Shown: positions 31,792 to 40,498 of the stretch, one piece after another
Position numbering within the stretch: position 1 is the first letter of the stretch
Layout of the letters: each line of letters opens with the position of its first letter
Assembly: GCF_030676955.1 (NCBI RefSeq)
Contig: NZ_JAUUUU010000003.1
Span: 124,001-188,000 of the forward strand
From: Porticoccus litoralis
GTDB taxonomy: Bacteria > Pseudomonadota > Gammaproteobacteria > Pseudomonadales > Porticoccaceae
Reading direction: 5' to 3'
DNA length: 64,000 bases
The notes under the pieces: generated by a model
Seen by the model: only the letters and a program-made list of their open reading frames with translations
Told to the model about the DNA's origin: nothing
Databases searched by the model: none
Program-made: the position numbers and the translations under genes

Positions 31792-33468
31792 TTATTTTTT
31801 TGCCGGTGCGCCCTCAATCTGCCGTGTGATGACCCACTGCTGAGCAATGGACAGCAGGTTGTTCACCGTCCAATACAAAACCAGGCCGGCTGGGAAGAAC
31901 ATGAAGAAGAAAGTAAATGCTATTGGCATCATCTGCATGATCTTCGCCTGGGTGGGATCCGGTGGCGTTGGGTTCAATCGCATCTGTACAAACATGCTGG
32001 CACCCATTAACAGTGGCAGGATGAAGTAAGGGTCTTTGACTGACAAATCACTAATCCAGAGAATCCACGGCGCGTGACGTAACTCAACACTTTCAAACAG
32101 CACCCAGTAAAGGGAAATAAAGACGGGCATCTGAACAAGGATAGGCAGGCAGCCACCCATGGGATTTACTTTTTCCCGTTTGTACAGATTCATTGTTTCC
32201 TGGGAAAGTTTTTGCCGATCATCTCCATAGAGGTCTTTTAAACGTGCCATCTCTGGCTGCAGCTTCCGCATATTAGCCATTGAACGATAACTGGTTGCCG
32301 ACAGCTTGAAAAAAGCCAACTTGATAAGAACTGTCAGCAGAATGATCGACCAACCCCAATTACCGATGAGTCCCTGTATATGGTAAAGAACCCAGAAGAT
32401 GGGTTTGGCGACCCACCAGAGCCAACCATAATCGACGGTGAGGTCCAGGTAAGGTGATATTTCCTCCAACCGATACTGATCCTTGGGACCAGCATAAAAA
32501 GAGGCTTTCAGTTCACCTGTTGTGCCGGGGGCTACATCAATCTGCGGAGAGGTAAAACCTAGCGCATAGAGATCCTGATTACCAAGCTTGCGCAGATTAA
32601 AGTGGTTGACGGCCGTCTGATCAGGAACCCAGGCACTTATGAAGTAGTGCTGGATCATCGCCACCCATCCTCCGGTCAGGTTTTCCTTGAAAGCCTCTTT
32701 TTGCAGGTCTTCAAAATCCAACTTTTTGTAGTTTTCTTCGGTGGTACGCAACGCCGCTCCCAGGTAGGGGCTCATACCCATACCATTAGTGGCCTGGGGT
32801 TGATGGCTGTCGCGCTTTATTTGACCAAATAGTGCCGCCTTCCAGGGCTGATCACTCTTGTTGTCCACCAGATAGGAGACATCAAGCAGATAATCACCAC
32901 GGTTGAGGGTATAGCGCTTGATGATAGAAACGGCACCCTGCTGATAGGTCATATCGACCTGAAGACTTTGTTGATCGGCAGCGATGGAAAAACTGTCTGA
33001 TGTCGCCGCGAAAATCGGGCGATTTTTACTGGTATCAGTGCCATTGGGACCAATCAGCCCACTCTGGGCAATGTAGGTAGTGGTAGCAGTGCGATTAAGC
33101 AGAATAAACGGGTCTGTGCTGTTTTCCAGTTCCGTCAAATGCTTGAGTAGTTCTATACGAACAATATCACCACCATGGGTATCAACGATGACTTTCAACA
33201 CATCTGTAGTGATGGTAACGAGTCGGCTTTTTGTCGGCTCAACTGAAAGGGTTGGTGTTTGCGGGGTGTTGGAATCGACAACAACCTCCGGCAGGTCACT
33301 CGCCGATTCTGCCGCGGGAGTCAGGTCCGGTGTTTCCGGTACCAACGCCTCAACCATACTATTGTCTGGTTGGGGCTTATGGGCTTCCTGAAATGTGTTC
33401 CATTCCAGGAACAGCATGTAAAGCACCACGAGCATGGCGCCAATAAGCAGCGAACGTTGCCAATCCAT
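31792..33468 (-). CDS. yidC: Membrane protein insertase YidC
   Basis: Inserts proteins such as AtpE and AtpB into the inner membrane, alone or with SecYEG. ATG 33468 (MDWQRSLLIGAML) is the family start and gives 558 residues. Domain order: N-terminal helix, large periplasmic beta domain (about 60-340), then the five-helix insertase core from about 345 (YGWLWWVAKPIFW; KVNPMGGCLPILVQMPVFISLYWVL in parts; TFFFMFFPAGLVLYWTVNN). Ends seven bases from yidD's stop side in a compact operon. Confidence 0.97.
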   Translation of the reverse strand: MDWQRSLLIGAMLVVLYMLFLEWNTFQEAHKPQPDNSMVEALVPETPDLTPAAESASDLPEVVVDSNTPQTPTLSVEPTKSRLVTITTDVLKVIVDTHGGDIVRIELLKHLTELENSTDPFILLNRTATTTYIAQSGLIGPNGTDTSKNRPIFAATSDSFSIAADQQSLQVDMTYQQGAVSIIKRYTLNRGDYLLDVSYLVDNKSDQPWKAALFGQIKRDSHQPQATNGMGMSPYLGAALRTTEENYKKLDFEDLQKEAFKENLTGGWVAMIQHYFISAWVPDQTAVNHFNLRKLGNQDLYALGFTSPQIDVAPGTTGELKASFYAGPKDQYRLEEISPYLDLTVDYGWLWWVAKPIFWVLYHIQGLIGNWGWSIILLTVLIKLAFFKLSATSYRSMANMRKLQPEMARLKDLYGDDRQKLSQETMNLYKREKVNPMGGCLPILVQMPVFISLYWVLFESVELRHAPWILWISDLSVKDPYFILPLLMGASMFVQMRLNPTPPDPTQAKIMQMMPIAFTFFFMFFPAGLVLYWTVNNLLSIAQQWVITRQIEGAPAKK

Positions 33469-33475
33469 AGTTATT

Positions 33476-33709
33476 TCAACTCTGAGTTTGTTCTGGTTCT
33501 GGTACCGGGTCATAACCCCCGGGGTGAAAAGGGTGACATTTTATAAGCCGACGCAGGGTTAGATAACCCCCTTTTAATGTTCCGTGGTGATTTACTGCTT
33601 CAATGGCATAACAGGAACAGGTCGGGTGAAAGCGACAGCGATTACCCAGAAGCGGGCTGACAAGGTATTGATAACCTCTGATTAAAGAGATGATTGCAGC
33701 ACGTATCAT
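33476..33709 (-). CDS. yidD: Membrane protein insertion efficiency factor YidD
   Basis: A small 77-residue protein that assists insertion of inner-membrane proteins together with YidC. Family hallmarks are IRGYQYLVSPLLGNRCRF, PTCSCYAIEA and the C-terminal HPFHPGGYDPVP. ATG 33709 overlaps the rnpA stop (ATGA), which fixes the start; it is seven bases upstream of yidC. Confidence 0.95.
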   Translation of the reverse strand: MIRAAIISLIRGYQYLVSPLLGNRCRFHPTCSCYAIEAVNHHGTLKGGYLTLRRLIKCHPFHPGGYDPVPEPEQTQS

Positions 33710-34071
33710 TTTTCCGCTTCCAGCTTTCGGCACAGGCGCTGCCAGCTTTGATTAAGCAAGCTGGTTTGCTCACTGTGTGTCAGTTGATCGAGACCCTGAC
33801 GTGCTAGAAAAATGATATCAAGTGAATCTAAATAACCTTGGGCAGAGCGAAATGTCTCGCGCGCCACCCGTTTTACACGGTTGCGATCTACTGCGTGACG
33901 GATATTTTTCTTGGCGACCACCAGACCCAGCCTGGGGTATGAGAACTGATTGGGCCTTGCCAGCAGCAACAGGTTTGGGTGAGCAACCTTATAGCGCGTG
34001 TCACCAAAAACAGCCCGGTAAGACCGGGCTGTCAGTAGGCGTTTATTTCTTCCAAAAGTAAACTCGGGCAC
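33706..34071 (-). CDS. rnpA: Ribonuclease P protein component
   Basis: Basic protein cofactor of RNase P, which matures tRNA 5' ends. The 121 residues include the RNR signature in AVDRNRVKRVARETFR near residue 60 and the N-terminal FGRNKRLLTARSYRAVF. The start is GTG 34071. It is 26 bases after rpmH and overlaps yidD by four bases. Confidence 0.95.
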   Translation of the reverse strand: MPEFTFGRNKRLLTARSYRAVFGDTRYKVAHPNLLLLARPNQFSYPRLGLVVAKKNIRHAVDRNRVKRVARETFRSAQGYLDSLDIIFLARQGLDQLTHSEQTSLLNQSWQRLCRKLEAEK

Positions 34072-34080
34072 ATGTCTGCC

Positions 34081-34101
34081 CTGATAGATGATATCTATCA
34101 G
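34081..34101. repeat. Inverted repeat between rpmH and rnpA
   Basis: CTGATAGAT-GAT-ATCTATCAG is a perfect 9-bp arm palindrome with a 3-base centre. It covers the rpmH stop codon and part of the rnpA leader. As RNA it would form a hairpin that could limit downstream readthrough or guide processing, matching the need for much more L34 than RnpA. Confidence 0.6.
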
Positions 34102-34232
34102 GCCGCTAGGCGCTTACGACCTTTTGCACGACGGCGGTTAATCACCTGACGGCCATTTTTGGTGGCCATACGAGCGCGGAAACCGTGAGTACGTTTACGC
34201 TTGAGCACGCTGGGCTGAAATGTTCTTTTCAT
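34098..34232 (-). CDS. rpmH: 50S ribosomal protein L34
   Basis: A 44-residue, strongly basic protein starting MKRTFQPSVLKRKRTHGFR and ending with the RRRAKGRKRLAA tail, a complete match to bacterial L34. First gene of rpmH-rnpA-yidD-yidC, directly facing oriC. Confidence 0.98.
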   Translation of the reverse strand: MKRTFQPSVLKRKRTHGFRARMATKNGRQVINRRRAKGRKRLAA

Positions 34233-34276
34233 GACTGACTTCCGTTAACTGTGTAATACCTTGCAAAGGGCGGGCG

Positions 34277-34305
34277 ATTTTAATGAAAAACCTGCCCAAG
34301 ATCAA
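34277..34305 (-). promoter_or_regulatory. rpmH promoter
   Basis: On the minus strand TTGATC (34305 to 34300) and TAAAAT (34282 to 34277) are exactly 17 bases apart, placed 45 bases before the rpmH start. Both hexamers differ from consensus at no more than two positions. Confidence 0.65.
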
Positions 34306-34339
34306 CGAATCATATGGGGTTGGCAAAAATATCTCCTCC

Positions 34340-34700
34340 ACCCTGGTTATACACAAAGTTATCCACATATGAACACAGGTTACCCACACCACTGATTAAC
34401 TTGTGGGTAATAGGGGGCACAAACCCCTGAATAACCTCAGGATGAAATTGTGTATAACTCTGCATCTGGCTTTTCTGGGGATAAAGTGGCCTTTTATCCA
34501 CGACTAACTCAAGGGTAAGAGGCAGCTTTCATGCAGGTTACTACGAGGGTTTTAAGTGGGATAAAAGATTGTTTTTATTAGCAAAAAAAGTGTTTTACAC
34601 AGAAAGTGTTCCCTCTATATATAACTATAAGTTTAAGAACTTATATATCTATACATATATATCTATTTATTTTTCTTTGCTCATAATCTTACTCACATCA
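34340..34700. other. oriC: Chromosomal replication origin oriC
   Basis: Within the 580-base gap between divergent rpmH and mnmG there are seven DnaA-box-like 9-mers: TTATACACA 34347-34355, TTATCCACA 34359-34367, TTACCCACA 34380-34388, reverse boxes at 34402-34410 (TGTGGGTAA), 34449-34457 (TGTGTATAA) and 34476-34484 (TGGGGATAA), and TTATCCACG 34494-34502. A very AT-rich stretch follows at about 34555-34690 and is the likely unwinding element. All genes for 10 kb to the left run leftward and all for 16 kb to the right run rightward, as expected at an origin. Confidence 0.9.
34626..34645. repeat. AT-rich inverted repeat inside the unwinding region
   Basis: TATAAGTT-TAAG-AACTTATA, 8-bp arms with a 4-base centre, within runs of alternating TA. 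It may aid duplex opening or be a protein site. Further downstream TATAAT at 34768-34773 is the likely -10 of mnmG. Confidence 0.45.
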
Positions 34701-34812
34701 TCAGTTCATCTCCTTCATACTGAAAAAACCTTCAACGAAAGGCGATTATTTTTTAGTCAATCTTTCGTATAATGGCGCCCCTTTTTCACTTCCCCTTGAG
34801 GTGTTACCCACA

Positions 34813-36696
34813 ATGGACTATCCAGACAACTTTGATGTCATTGTCATTGGGGGTGGCCACGCCGGAACGGAAGCCTGCCTTGCAGCAGCTAGAATGGGCT
34901 GCAAAACCCTGTTATTGACGCACAACATCGAAACGTTGGGGCAGATGTCCTGTAATCCCGCCATTGGTGGTATTGGGAAGAGCCACCTGGTTAAAGAGGT
35001 GGATGCTTTGGGTGGTGCCATGGCGAAGGCCACCGATCTAGGTGGCATACAATTCCGGGTTCTTAACTCTCGCAAAGGGCCTGCAGTGAGAGCAACCCGG
35101 GCTCAGGCTGATAGAGTGCTCTACAAGGCGGCTATACGGAGTATTTTGGAAAACCAGCCCAATCTCTGGATTTTTCAGCAGTCAGCCGAAGATCTCATCG
35201 TTGACGATCATCGCGTCACCGGGGTTGTAACCCAGATGGGCCTGCGATTTATGGCTCAGGCGGTGGTATTAACGACAGGAACATTTCTGGGCGGAAAAAT
35301 TCATATCGGGCTGGAAAACTATGCCGGTGGCAGAGCGGGTGACCCGCCATCCATTGGTCTGGCGAAACGACTGCGTGAGTTACCCTTGCGTGTCGACCGG
35401 TTGAAAACAGGCACCCCGCCGCGTATTGATGCACGGAGCGTAGACTTCACTGGGTTGCAGGTACAGTGGGGTGACCAGCCGGAACCGGTCATGTCTTTTC
35501 TCGGTTCGGTCGATGAGCACCCGGAACAAACCTGTTGCCATGTGACTTACACCAATGATCGCACCCATGACATTATTCGCAGCGGCATGGATCGCTCACC
35601 CATGTATACCGGCGTGATCGAAGGCATTGGCCCCCGTTATTGTCCATCCATCGAGGACAAAGTCGTGCGCTTTGCCGATAAGGAAAGCCACCAGATTTTC
35701 ATTGAGCCGGAGGGTTTGAGTACCCACGAATTGTACCCTAACGGTATTTCTACCAGTTTGCCTTTTGATGTGCAGATGCAACTGGTGCGCTCAATATCCG
35801 GATTTGAAAATGCCCATATCACCAGGCCCGGCTATGCCATCGAGTACGATTTCTTCAACCCTCAGGATCTGAAGTATTCTCTGGAAAACAAGTTTATCAA
35901 CGGACTGTATTTCGCAGGTCAGATCAATGGCACCACCGGCTATGAGGAAGCGGCGGCACAGGGGTTACTGGCAGGCATCAATGCGGGTCTTCTGGTTCAG
36001 GGAAAAGAGCCCTGGTGTCCCCGCCGGGACGAAGCCTATATCGGCGTGCTAGTCGATGATCTTATTACCATGGGTACCCGTGAACCCTATCGGATGTTTA
36101 CCAGCCGGGCCGAATATCGTCTTTTACTGCGTCAGGATAATGCGGATCTCAGATTGACAGAAACCGGGCGGCAACTCGGTGTCGTGGATGACAGCCGTTG
36201 GCAGGCCTTTGCAAAAAAACGCGAACAGATAGAGCGTGAGCAGCAACGCCTGCGAACCACCTGGGTACAACCGGGCAGTGAGCAAGCTGGTGTGCTGGAG
36301 CAAAAAACAGGGGCAACCTTAAGCAGGGAGTACAGCCTGCATGACTTGCTGAAGCGTCCGGAACTGGGCTATAGCGATATCAGTACAATGAACGAAGAAA
36401 TGATTCCTGGTGATGTGGCGGAACAGGTTGAAATTGATGCCAAATACGCTGGCTATATCGACCGCCAACAGGAAGAAATCGAACGCATGCAGCGCCAGGA
36501 AAATACACCGATACCGGCAGATTTCGACTATGACTCGGTGAAAGGATTATCCAACGAGGTCAAGCAGAAACTGACGGCGGCGCAACCGGATACCTTGGCC
36601 AGAGCGTCCAGGATTCCTGGCGTAACCCCAGCGGCCATCTCATTGCTGCTGATTTACCTTAAAAAGAAATCCGTATCCGAGCAGAAAATAGCCTGA
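34813..36696 (+). CDS. mnmG: tRNA uridine-5-carboxymethylaminomethyl modification enzyme MnmG
   Basis: FAD-dependent partner of MnmE in modifying tRNA wobble U34. The dinucleotide-binding motif is VIGGGHAGTEACLAAARMG near residue 13, followed by MSCNPAIGGIGKSHLVKE; the second Cys region is HVTYTNDRTHDIIR. The C-terminal helical domain binds MnmE. ATG 34813 is used with GAGGTG upstream; a GTG at 34801 overlaps that site. The 627 residues match E. coli (629). First gene right of oriC and separated from mnmE, which normally precedes it in pseudomonads. Confidence 0.97.
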   Translation: MDYPDNFDVIVIGGGHAGTEACLAAARMGCKTLLLTHNIETLGQMSCNPAIGGIGKSHLVKEVDALGGAMAKATDLGGIQFRVLNSRKGPAVRATRAQADRVLYKAAIRSILENQPNLWIFQQSAEDLIVDDHRVTGVVTQMGLRFMAQAVVLTTGTFLGGKIHIGLENYAGGRAGDPPSIGLAKRLRELPLRVDRLKTGTPPRIDARSVDFTGLQVQWGDQPEPVMSFLGSVDEHPEQTCCHVTYTNDRTHDIIRSGMDRSPMYTGVIEGIGPRYCPSIEDKVVRFADKESHQIFIEPEGLSTHELYPNGISTSLPFDVQMQLVRSISGFENAHITRPGYAIEYDFFNPQDLKYSLENKFINGLYFAGQINGTTGYEEAAAQGLLAGINAGLLVQGKEPWCPRRDEAYIGVLVDDLITMGTREPYRMFTSRAEYRLLLRQDNADLRLTETGRQLGVVDDSRWQAFAKKREQIEREQQRLRTTWVQPGSEQAGVLEQKTGATLSREYSLHDLLKRPELGYSDISTMNEEMIPGDVAEQVEIDAKYAGYIDRQQEEIERMQRQENTPIPADFDYDSVKGLSNEVKQKLTAAQPDTLARASRIPGVTPAAISLLLIYLKKKSVSEQKIA

Positions 36697-36699
36697 CGT

Positions 36700-37326
36700 A
36701 TGGCTGATTTGGCTTCTAAATTGCGGGCAGGCCTTGATGCGCTTGAACTTCCCCTCTGTGATCAGCAGGTTGCATTACTGCTGGACTACCTGTCGCTGCT
36801 ACAAAAGTGGAACAGGGCATATAACCTCACGGCTGTGCGAGATCCGCATGAAATGTTATACCTGCATCTACTGGATAGCCTAAGTATTGCCAAATATATT
36901 CAGGGCAATGAGCTGATCGACGTAGGGACAGGGCCGGGCCTTCCTGGTATCCCTCTGGCGATCTGTTTTCCAGACCGCAAGTTCACTCTGCTGGACAGCA
37001 ATGGCAAAAAAACCCGCTTTCTGTTTCAGGCAAGAAATAGCTTGAACCTTGATAATGTCCGAGAAGTGCAGAGCCGGGTTGAAGCTTACCAACCAGATAC
37101 ACACTTTGATGCTGTGATCAGCAGGGCTTTCAGCAGCCTGCTCGATATGGTGGAAAATTGTTCACACCTGCTGGCAACTGGAGGTCGCTATTACGCGATG
37201 AAGGGCCAATACCCCCAGCAGGAGTTGAGTGAGTTGCCAAAACACTATAATGTCATTGCCTCACATCGGCTAGAAGTGCCAGGGGTGGAGGGTCAGCGAC
37301 ACCTGGTAGAGATAGCACCTGCTTGA
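36700..37326 (+). CDS. rsmG: 16S rRNA (guanine527-N7)-methyltransferase RsmG
   Basis: Methylates G527 of 16S rRNA using S-adenosylmethionine. The 208 residues show the SAM-binding motif LIDVGTGPGLPGIPLAI near residue 70 and TLLDSNGKKTRFL near residue 92, with the family's YNLTAVRDPHEMLYLHLLDSL upstream in two parts. It follows mnmG by three bases and precedes parA by ten. Confidence 0.95.
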   Translation: MADLASKLRAGLDALELPLCDQQVALLLDYLSLLQKWNRAYNLTAVRDPHEMLYLHLLDSLSIAKYIQGNELIDVGTGPGLPGIPLAICFPDRKFTLLDSNGKKTRFLFQARNSLNLDNVREVQSRVEAYQPDTHFDAVISRAFSSLLDMVENCSHLLATGGRYYAMKGQYPQQELSELPKHYNVIASHRLEVPGVEGQRHLVEIAPA

Positions 37327-37336
37327 GGACCCCGCT

Positions 37337-38131
37337 TTGACCAAGACATTTGCCATCGCCAACCAGAAGGGAGGCGTGGGTAAAACCACCACCAGTGTCA
37401 ATTTGGCAGCATCCCTTGCCACCTTCAACAAAAGAATCTTGTTGGTGGATATGGATCCCCAGGGTAATGCCACCATGGGTTGTGGAATCAACAAAAACCT
37501 GCTGGCGATCAGTGTACTCGATGTACTCACGGGCGATACAGTGACAGAAAAGGCCCTGCATCGCTGTGAGTCGGGAGCCTTTGACGTACTGCCAGCAAAT
37601 GGTGATCTTACTGCAGCCGAGGTAGAGCTGTTGAAACTTCCTAGCCGGGAGAGTCGATTGCGCCACGCCCTGGCTAGAGTGAAACAGAACTACGATTACA
37701 TCATCGTCGATTGCCCCCCATCCTTGAGTCTGCTCACAGTAAACTCGCTGGTGGCTTGTGATGGCGTGATTATCCCGATGCAGTGTGAGTATTATGCCCT
37801 GGAGGGTTTATCGGCTCTTGTAGGAACCATCGGAAAAATAGGCCAGTTCCTAAACCCGGGATTGCAGGTCCAGGGCATACTTCGCACCATGTATGACCCA
37901 CGCAACAGTCTGACCAACGAGGTGACAGGCCAGTTACGCCAGCATTTTGGCGATCGTGTATACCGCATCGCGATACCCCGCAATGTACGTTTAGCGGAAG
38001 CGCCTAGTTACGGACAGCCGGCACTGGTTTACGACAAACATTCAAAGGGAGCGCTGGCTTACCTGGGGCTCGCCGGAGAAATCATTCGTAGAGAAAAAGC
38101 CGCCAGGGCGCAAACGGGAACTACAGGTTAA
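37337..38131 (+). CDS. parA: Chromosome partitioning ATPase ParA
   Basis: Deviant Walker ATPase that moves ParB-parS complexes over the nucleoid. The 264 residues contain KGGVGKTTTSVNLAA near residue 11, the VDMDPQGNATMG motif near 40 and YIIVDCPPSLSLLTVNSL near 118. The start is TTG 37337 with GAGGA upstream. It lacks the N-terminal helix-turn-helix of plasmid type Ia ParA, as expected for a chromosomal Soj-like protein. parB follows after three bases. Confidence 0.96.
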   Translation: MTKTFAIANQKGGVGKTTTSVNLAASLATFNKRILLVDMDPQGNATMGCGINKNLLAISVLDVLTGDTVTEKALHRCESGAFDVLPANGDLTAAEVELLKLPSRESRLRHALARVKQNYDYIIVDCPPSLSLLTVNSLVACDGVIIPMQCEYYALEGLSALVGTIGKIGQFLNPGLQVQGILRTMYDPRNSLTNEVTGQLRQHFGDRVYRIAIPRNVRLAEAPSYGQPALVYDKHSKGALAYLGLAGEIIRREKAARAQTGTTG

Positions 38132-38134
38132 GTT

Positions 38135-39004
38135 ATGGTCAAGAGAAAAGGTTTGGGGCGCGGTCTGGATGCTCTGCTTGGGGTAGAGGAGAGCTCATCC
38201 ACCAGCGAGGCTGGTCAGGACAACGAGCATCTGAAAGAGCTTCCGGTTGAATTCATGCGTCGTGGCAAGTATCAGCCACGCAGGGATATGCACCCGGAAG
38301 CCTTGGAAGAACTGGCAGACTCAATTCGGGCACAGGGCGTCATGCAGCCGATCGTGGTTCGCTCCCTGGGCGAGGACAGCTACGAAATCATCGCTGGAGA
38401 GCGTCGCTGGCGCGCCTCGCAACTGGCCGGTCTGGAGACCATTCCCGCCCTGATCAGAAATGTTTCCGACGAATCGGCTATGGCCATGGCGCTGATTGAA
38501 AATATCCAGCGCGAAGACCTGAATGCCATGGAAGAAGCCCAGGCGTTGATACGCCTTCAGGAAGAGTTCGGGCTAACACAACAGCAGATTGCACAGGCAG
38601 TGGGTAAATCCCGGAGCAGCGTAGCCAACTTTCTGCGACTGACGGCTCTCACAGAAGAAGTACAAAAATTACTGGAACACGGTGATCTGGAAATGGGTCA
38701 TGCAAAAGTGCTGCTCGGACTGGAAGGAGATCGTCAAATAGAGGCAGCCCGCCAGGCTGTAGCGCGTGGCATGTCTGTTCGACAGATCGAAGACCTGGTG
38801 AAGCGCATGCAGCACGAGCAGAACCAGCCGGAAAAAACGAATGACAAGAAAACGGATCCAGATATCAGGCGCCTTGAAGAGCGGCTTGAAGGACAGCTGA
38901 GTGTTCCTGTGCGCATTGAACACTCTACCAAGGGAAAAGGTAGACTGGTTTTGAAGTACAACAGCCTCGATGAGCTCGAAGGGATACTCGACCATATCAA
39001 ATAG
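38135..39004 (+). CDS. parB: Chromosome partitioning protein ParB
   Basis: CTPase and DNA-binding protein that loads at parS and spreads. The 289 residues start with the ParA-activating KRKGLGRGLDALLG. The CTP-binding motifs are the C-motif GERRWRASQLAG near residue 89 and ALIENIQREDLNAMEEA near residue 120; the helix-turn-helix LTQQQIAQAVGKSRSSVANFLRL is near 149 in two parts. The C-terminal dimerisation domain is residues 240-289. Its parS targets lie in recF. Confidence 0.96.
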   Translation: MVKRKGLGRGLDALLGVEESSSTSEAGQDNEHLKELPVEFMRRGKYQPRRDMHPEALEELADSIRAQGVMQPIVVRSLGEDSYEIIAGERRWRASQLAGLETIPALIRNVSDESAMAMALIENIQREDLNAMEEAQALIRLQEEFGLTQQQIAQAVGKSRSSVANFLRLTALTEEVQKLLEHGDLEMGHAKVLLGLEGDRQIEAARQAVARGMSVRQIEDLVKRMQHEQNQPEKTNDKKTDPDIRRLEERLEGQLSVPVRIEHSTKGKGRLVLKYNSLDELEGILDHIK

Positions 39005-39091
39005 TGATCATTGGTGATTAATCATAAGTTACATCAATTGCCATTATTTGCTGCAAAGGTGCTGGAACTGGCCAGTAGTGGCAAAGATTTG

Positions 39092-39120
39092 TTGAATCTG
39101 AAAATTGGACTACCTATAAT
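39092..39120 (+). promoter_or_regulatory. ATP synthase operon promoter
   Basis: TTGAAT (39092-39097) and a perfect TATAAT (39115-39120) are 17 bases apart in the 183-base gap after parB. This would start the atpIBEFHAGDC transcript about 60 bases before atpI. Confidence 0.7.
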
Positions 39121-39187
39121 TGCCGCCCGTTTGGGTCGGTGAAATTATGGGCTCAGGCAAACAACGCGGATGGGGGGTAGCTACTTT

Positions 39188-39568
39188 ATGAAAGCTACCA
39201 TCAAGGTACCACCGGTAGGGCGCGTAGCGCTGATAGAACTGGCAATACTCATGGTTGCCACGTTGATCACACTACCGATAGATGTAACCTTATCCAGCTC
39301 TCTGATGATTGGCGGCATTATTTATGTGTTGCCCCATGCCTACTTCACGCGATGGGCATTTCGTTATCAGGGAGCCAGACAGGCCCCTAAAATACTGCGA
39401 GCCATATACTGGGGAGAAACGGGCAAGTTGTTGCTCACGTTGGTTTTGTTTGGCCTCACATTTAAGTATGTTGAGGAATTAAACTTGCCAGCATTGTTTC
39501 TCGGGTATGGCGCTATGGTAATAGTGCAGTGGTTTTATGCCGCTAAGGCATTGAACGCTAACAGATAG
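39188..39568 (+). CDS. atpI: ATP synthase protein I (AtpI)
   Basis: A 126-residue membrane protein with four predicted helices (about 15-34, 40-58, 75-95 and 100-118) that assists assembly of the c-ring. Sequence is weakly conserved in this family, but the position before atpB and length are standard. ATG 39188 is preferred over an in-frame ATG at 39170 because GGGGGGT lies between them. Confidence 0.88.
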   Translation: MKATIKVPPVGRVALIELAILMVATLITLPIDVTLSSSLMIGGIIYVLPHAYFTRWAFRYQGARQAPKILRAIYWGETGKLLLTLVLFGLTFKYVEELNLPALFLGYGAMVIVQWFYAAKALNANR

Positions 39569-39593
39569 ACCTCGCTGGTTTGAGAGACAAGAA

Positions 39594-40454
39594 ATGGCAG
39601 GCGACACGCAACAGACGGGTACAGAATATATTCAGCACCACCTGACCAACCTGACGTTTGGTCATACGGAGCACGGTTGGGGATTTGCGCACAGTGCTGC
39701 AGAAGCCAAAGAAATGGGCTTCATGGCAATCAATGTGGACAGCTTGGGCTGGTCAATTGGTCTGGGTTTGGTTTTCGCTTTGTTGTTCCGTTGGGCAGCC
39801 AAAAGAGCGACCACAGGTATTCCTACCGGCTGGCAGAATTTTGTAGAACTGATGGTTGAGTTTGTGGATGGGACTGTTAAAGACAGCTTCCATGGCCGCA
39901 ACCCCTGGATTGCCCCGATGGCGCTGACCATCTTCGTTTGGGTGTTCCTGATGAACCTGATGGACTTGATACCGGTAGATGTTGTGCCGTATTTGATGAG
40001 CCTGGCAGGTGTCCACTTTCAGAAAATCGTACCTTCGACTGACCCCAACATCACCCTGGGCATGGCCTTGGCCGTATTCTCGATGATTATCTACTACAGC
40101 ATCAAAGTGAAGGGTGTTGGTGGATTCCTGGGTGAACTGTCCCTTCAGCCTTTCAGTGCAAAAAACCCACTGGTACAGGCGATATTCGTCCCTATTAACC
40201 TGGCCCTTGAGCTGGTTGGCCTGCTGGCCAAGCCCTTCTCTCTGGGTCTGCGGCTCTTCGGTAATATGTATGCCGGGGAAATGATTTTCATCCTGATTGC
40301 CATGATGTATAGCGCGGGATTGATACTGGGCACGTTCGGTGGTGTTTTACAGTTGGGGTGGGCGATATTCCACATCCTGGTCATCACCCTGCAGGCATTT
40401 ATTTTTATGGTTTTGACCATCGTGTACCTGAGCATGGCGCACGAAGATCACTGA
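39594..40454 (+). CDS. atpB: ATP synthase F0 subunit a
   Basis: Stator channel subunit of the proton path, 286 residues (E. coli 271). The essential arginine is in LRLFGNMYAGEMIF near residue 220, and the C-terminal helix carries LQAFIFMVLTIVYLSMAHE. Five to six membrane helices. Requires YidC/Sec for insertion, both partly encoded on the other side of oriC. Confidence 0.97.
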   Translation: MAGDTQQTGTEYIQHHLTNLTFGHTEHGWGFAHSAAEAKEMGFMAINVDSLGWSIGLGLVFALLFRWAAKRATTGIPTGWQNFVELMVEFVDGTVKDSFHGRNPWIAPMALTIFVWVFLMNLMDLIPVDVVPYLMSLAGVHFQKIVPSTDPNITLGMALAVFSMIIYYSIKVKGVGGFLGELSLQPFSAKNPLVQAIFVPINLALELVGLLAKPFSLGLRLFGNMYAGEMIFILIAMMYSAGLILGTFGGVLQLGWAIFHILVITLQAFIFMVLTIVYLSMAHEDH

Positions 40455-40498
40455 TTTACGTTTAACTTTATAACTTACTCTAGTATTAGGAGAAAAAA

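Noticed and set aside
34195..34501. Minus-strand frames of 63 and 65 codons over the DnaA boxes
   Set aside because: They overlap rpmH or the origin boxes and show no protein-like pattern.
34569..34772. 67-codon plus-strand frame in the AT-rich origin region
   Set aside because: Composition follows the TA-rich unwinding tract; no ribosome site, no recognisable protein features.
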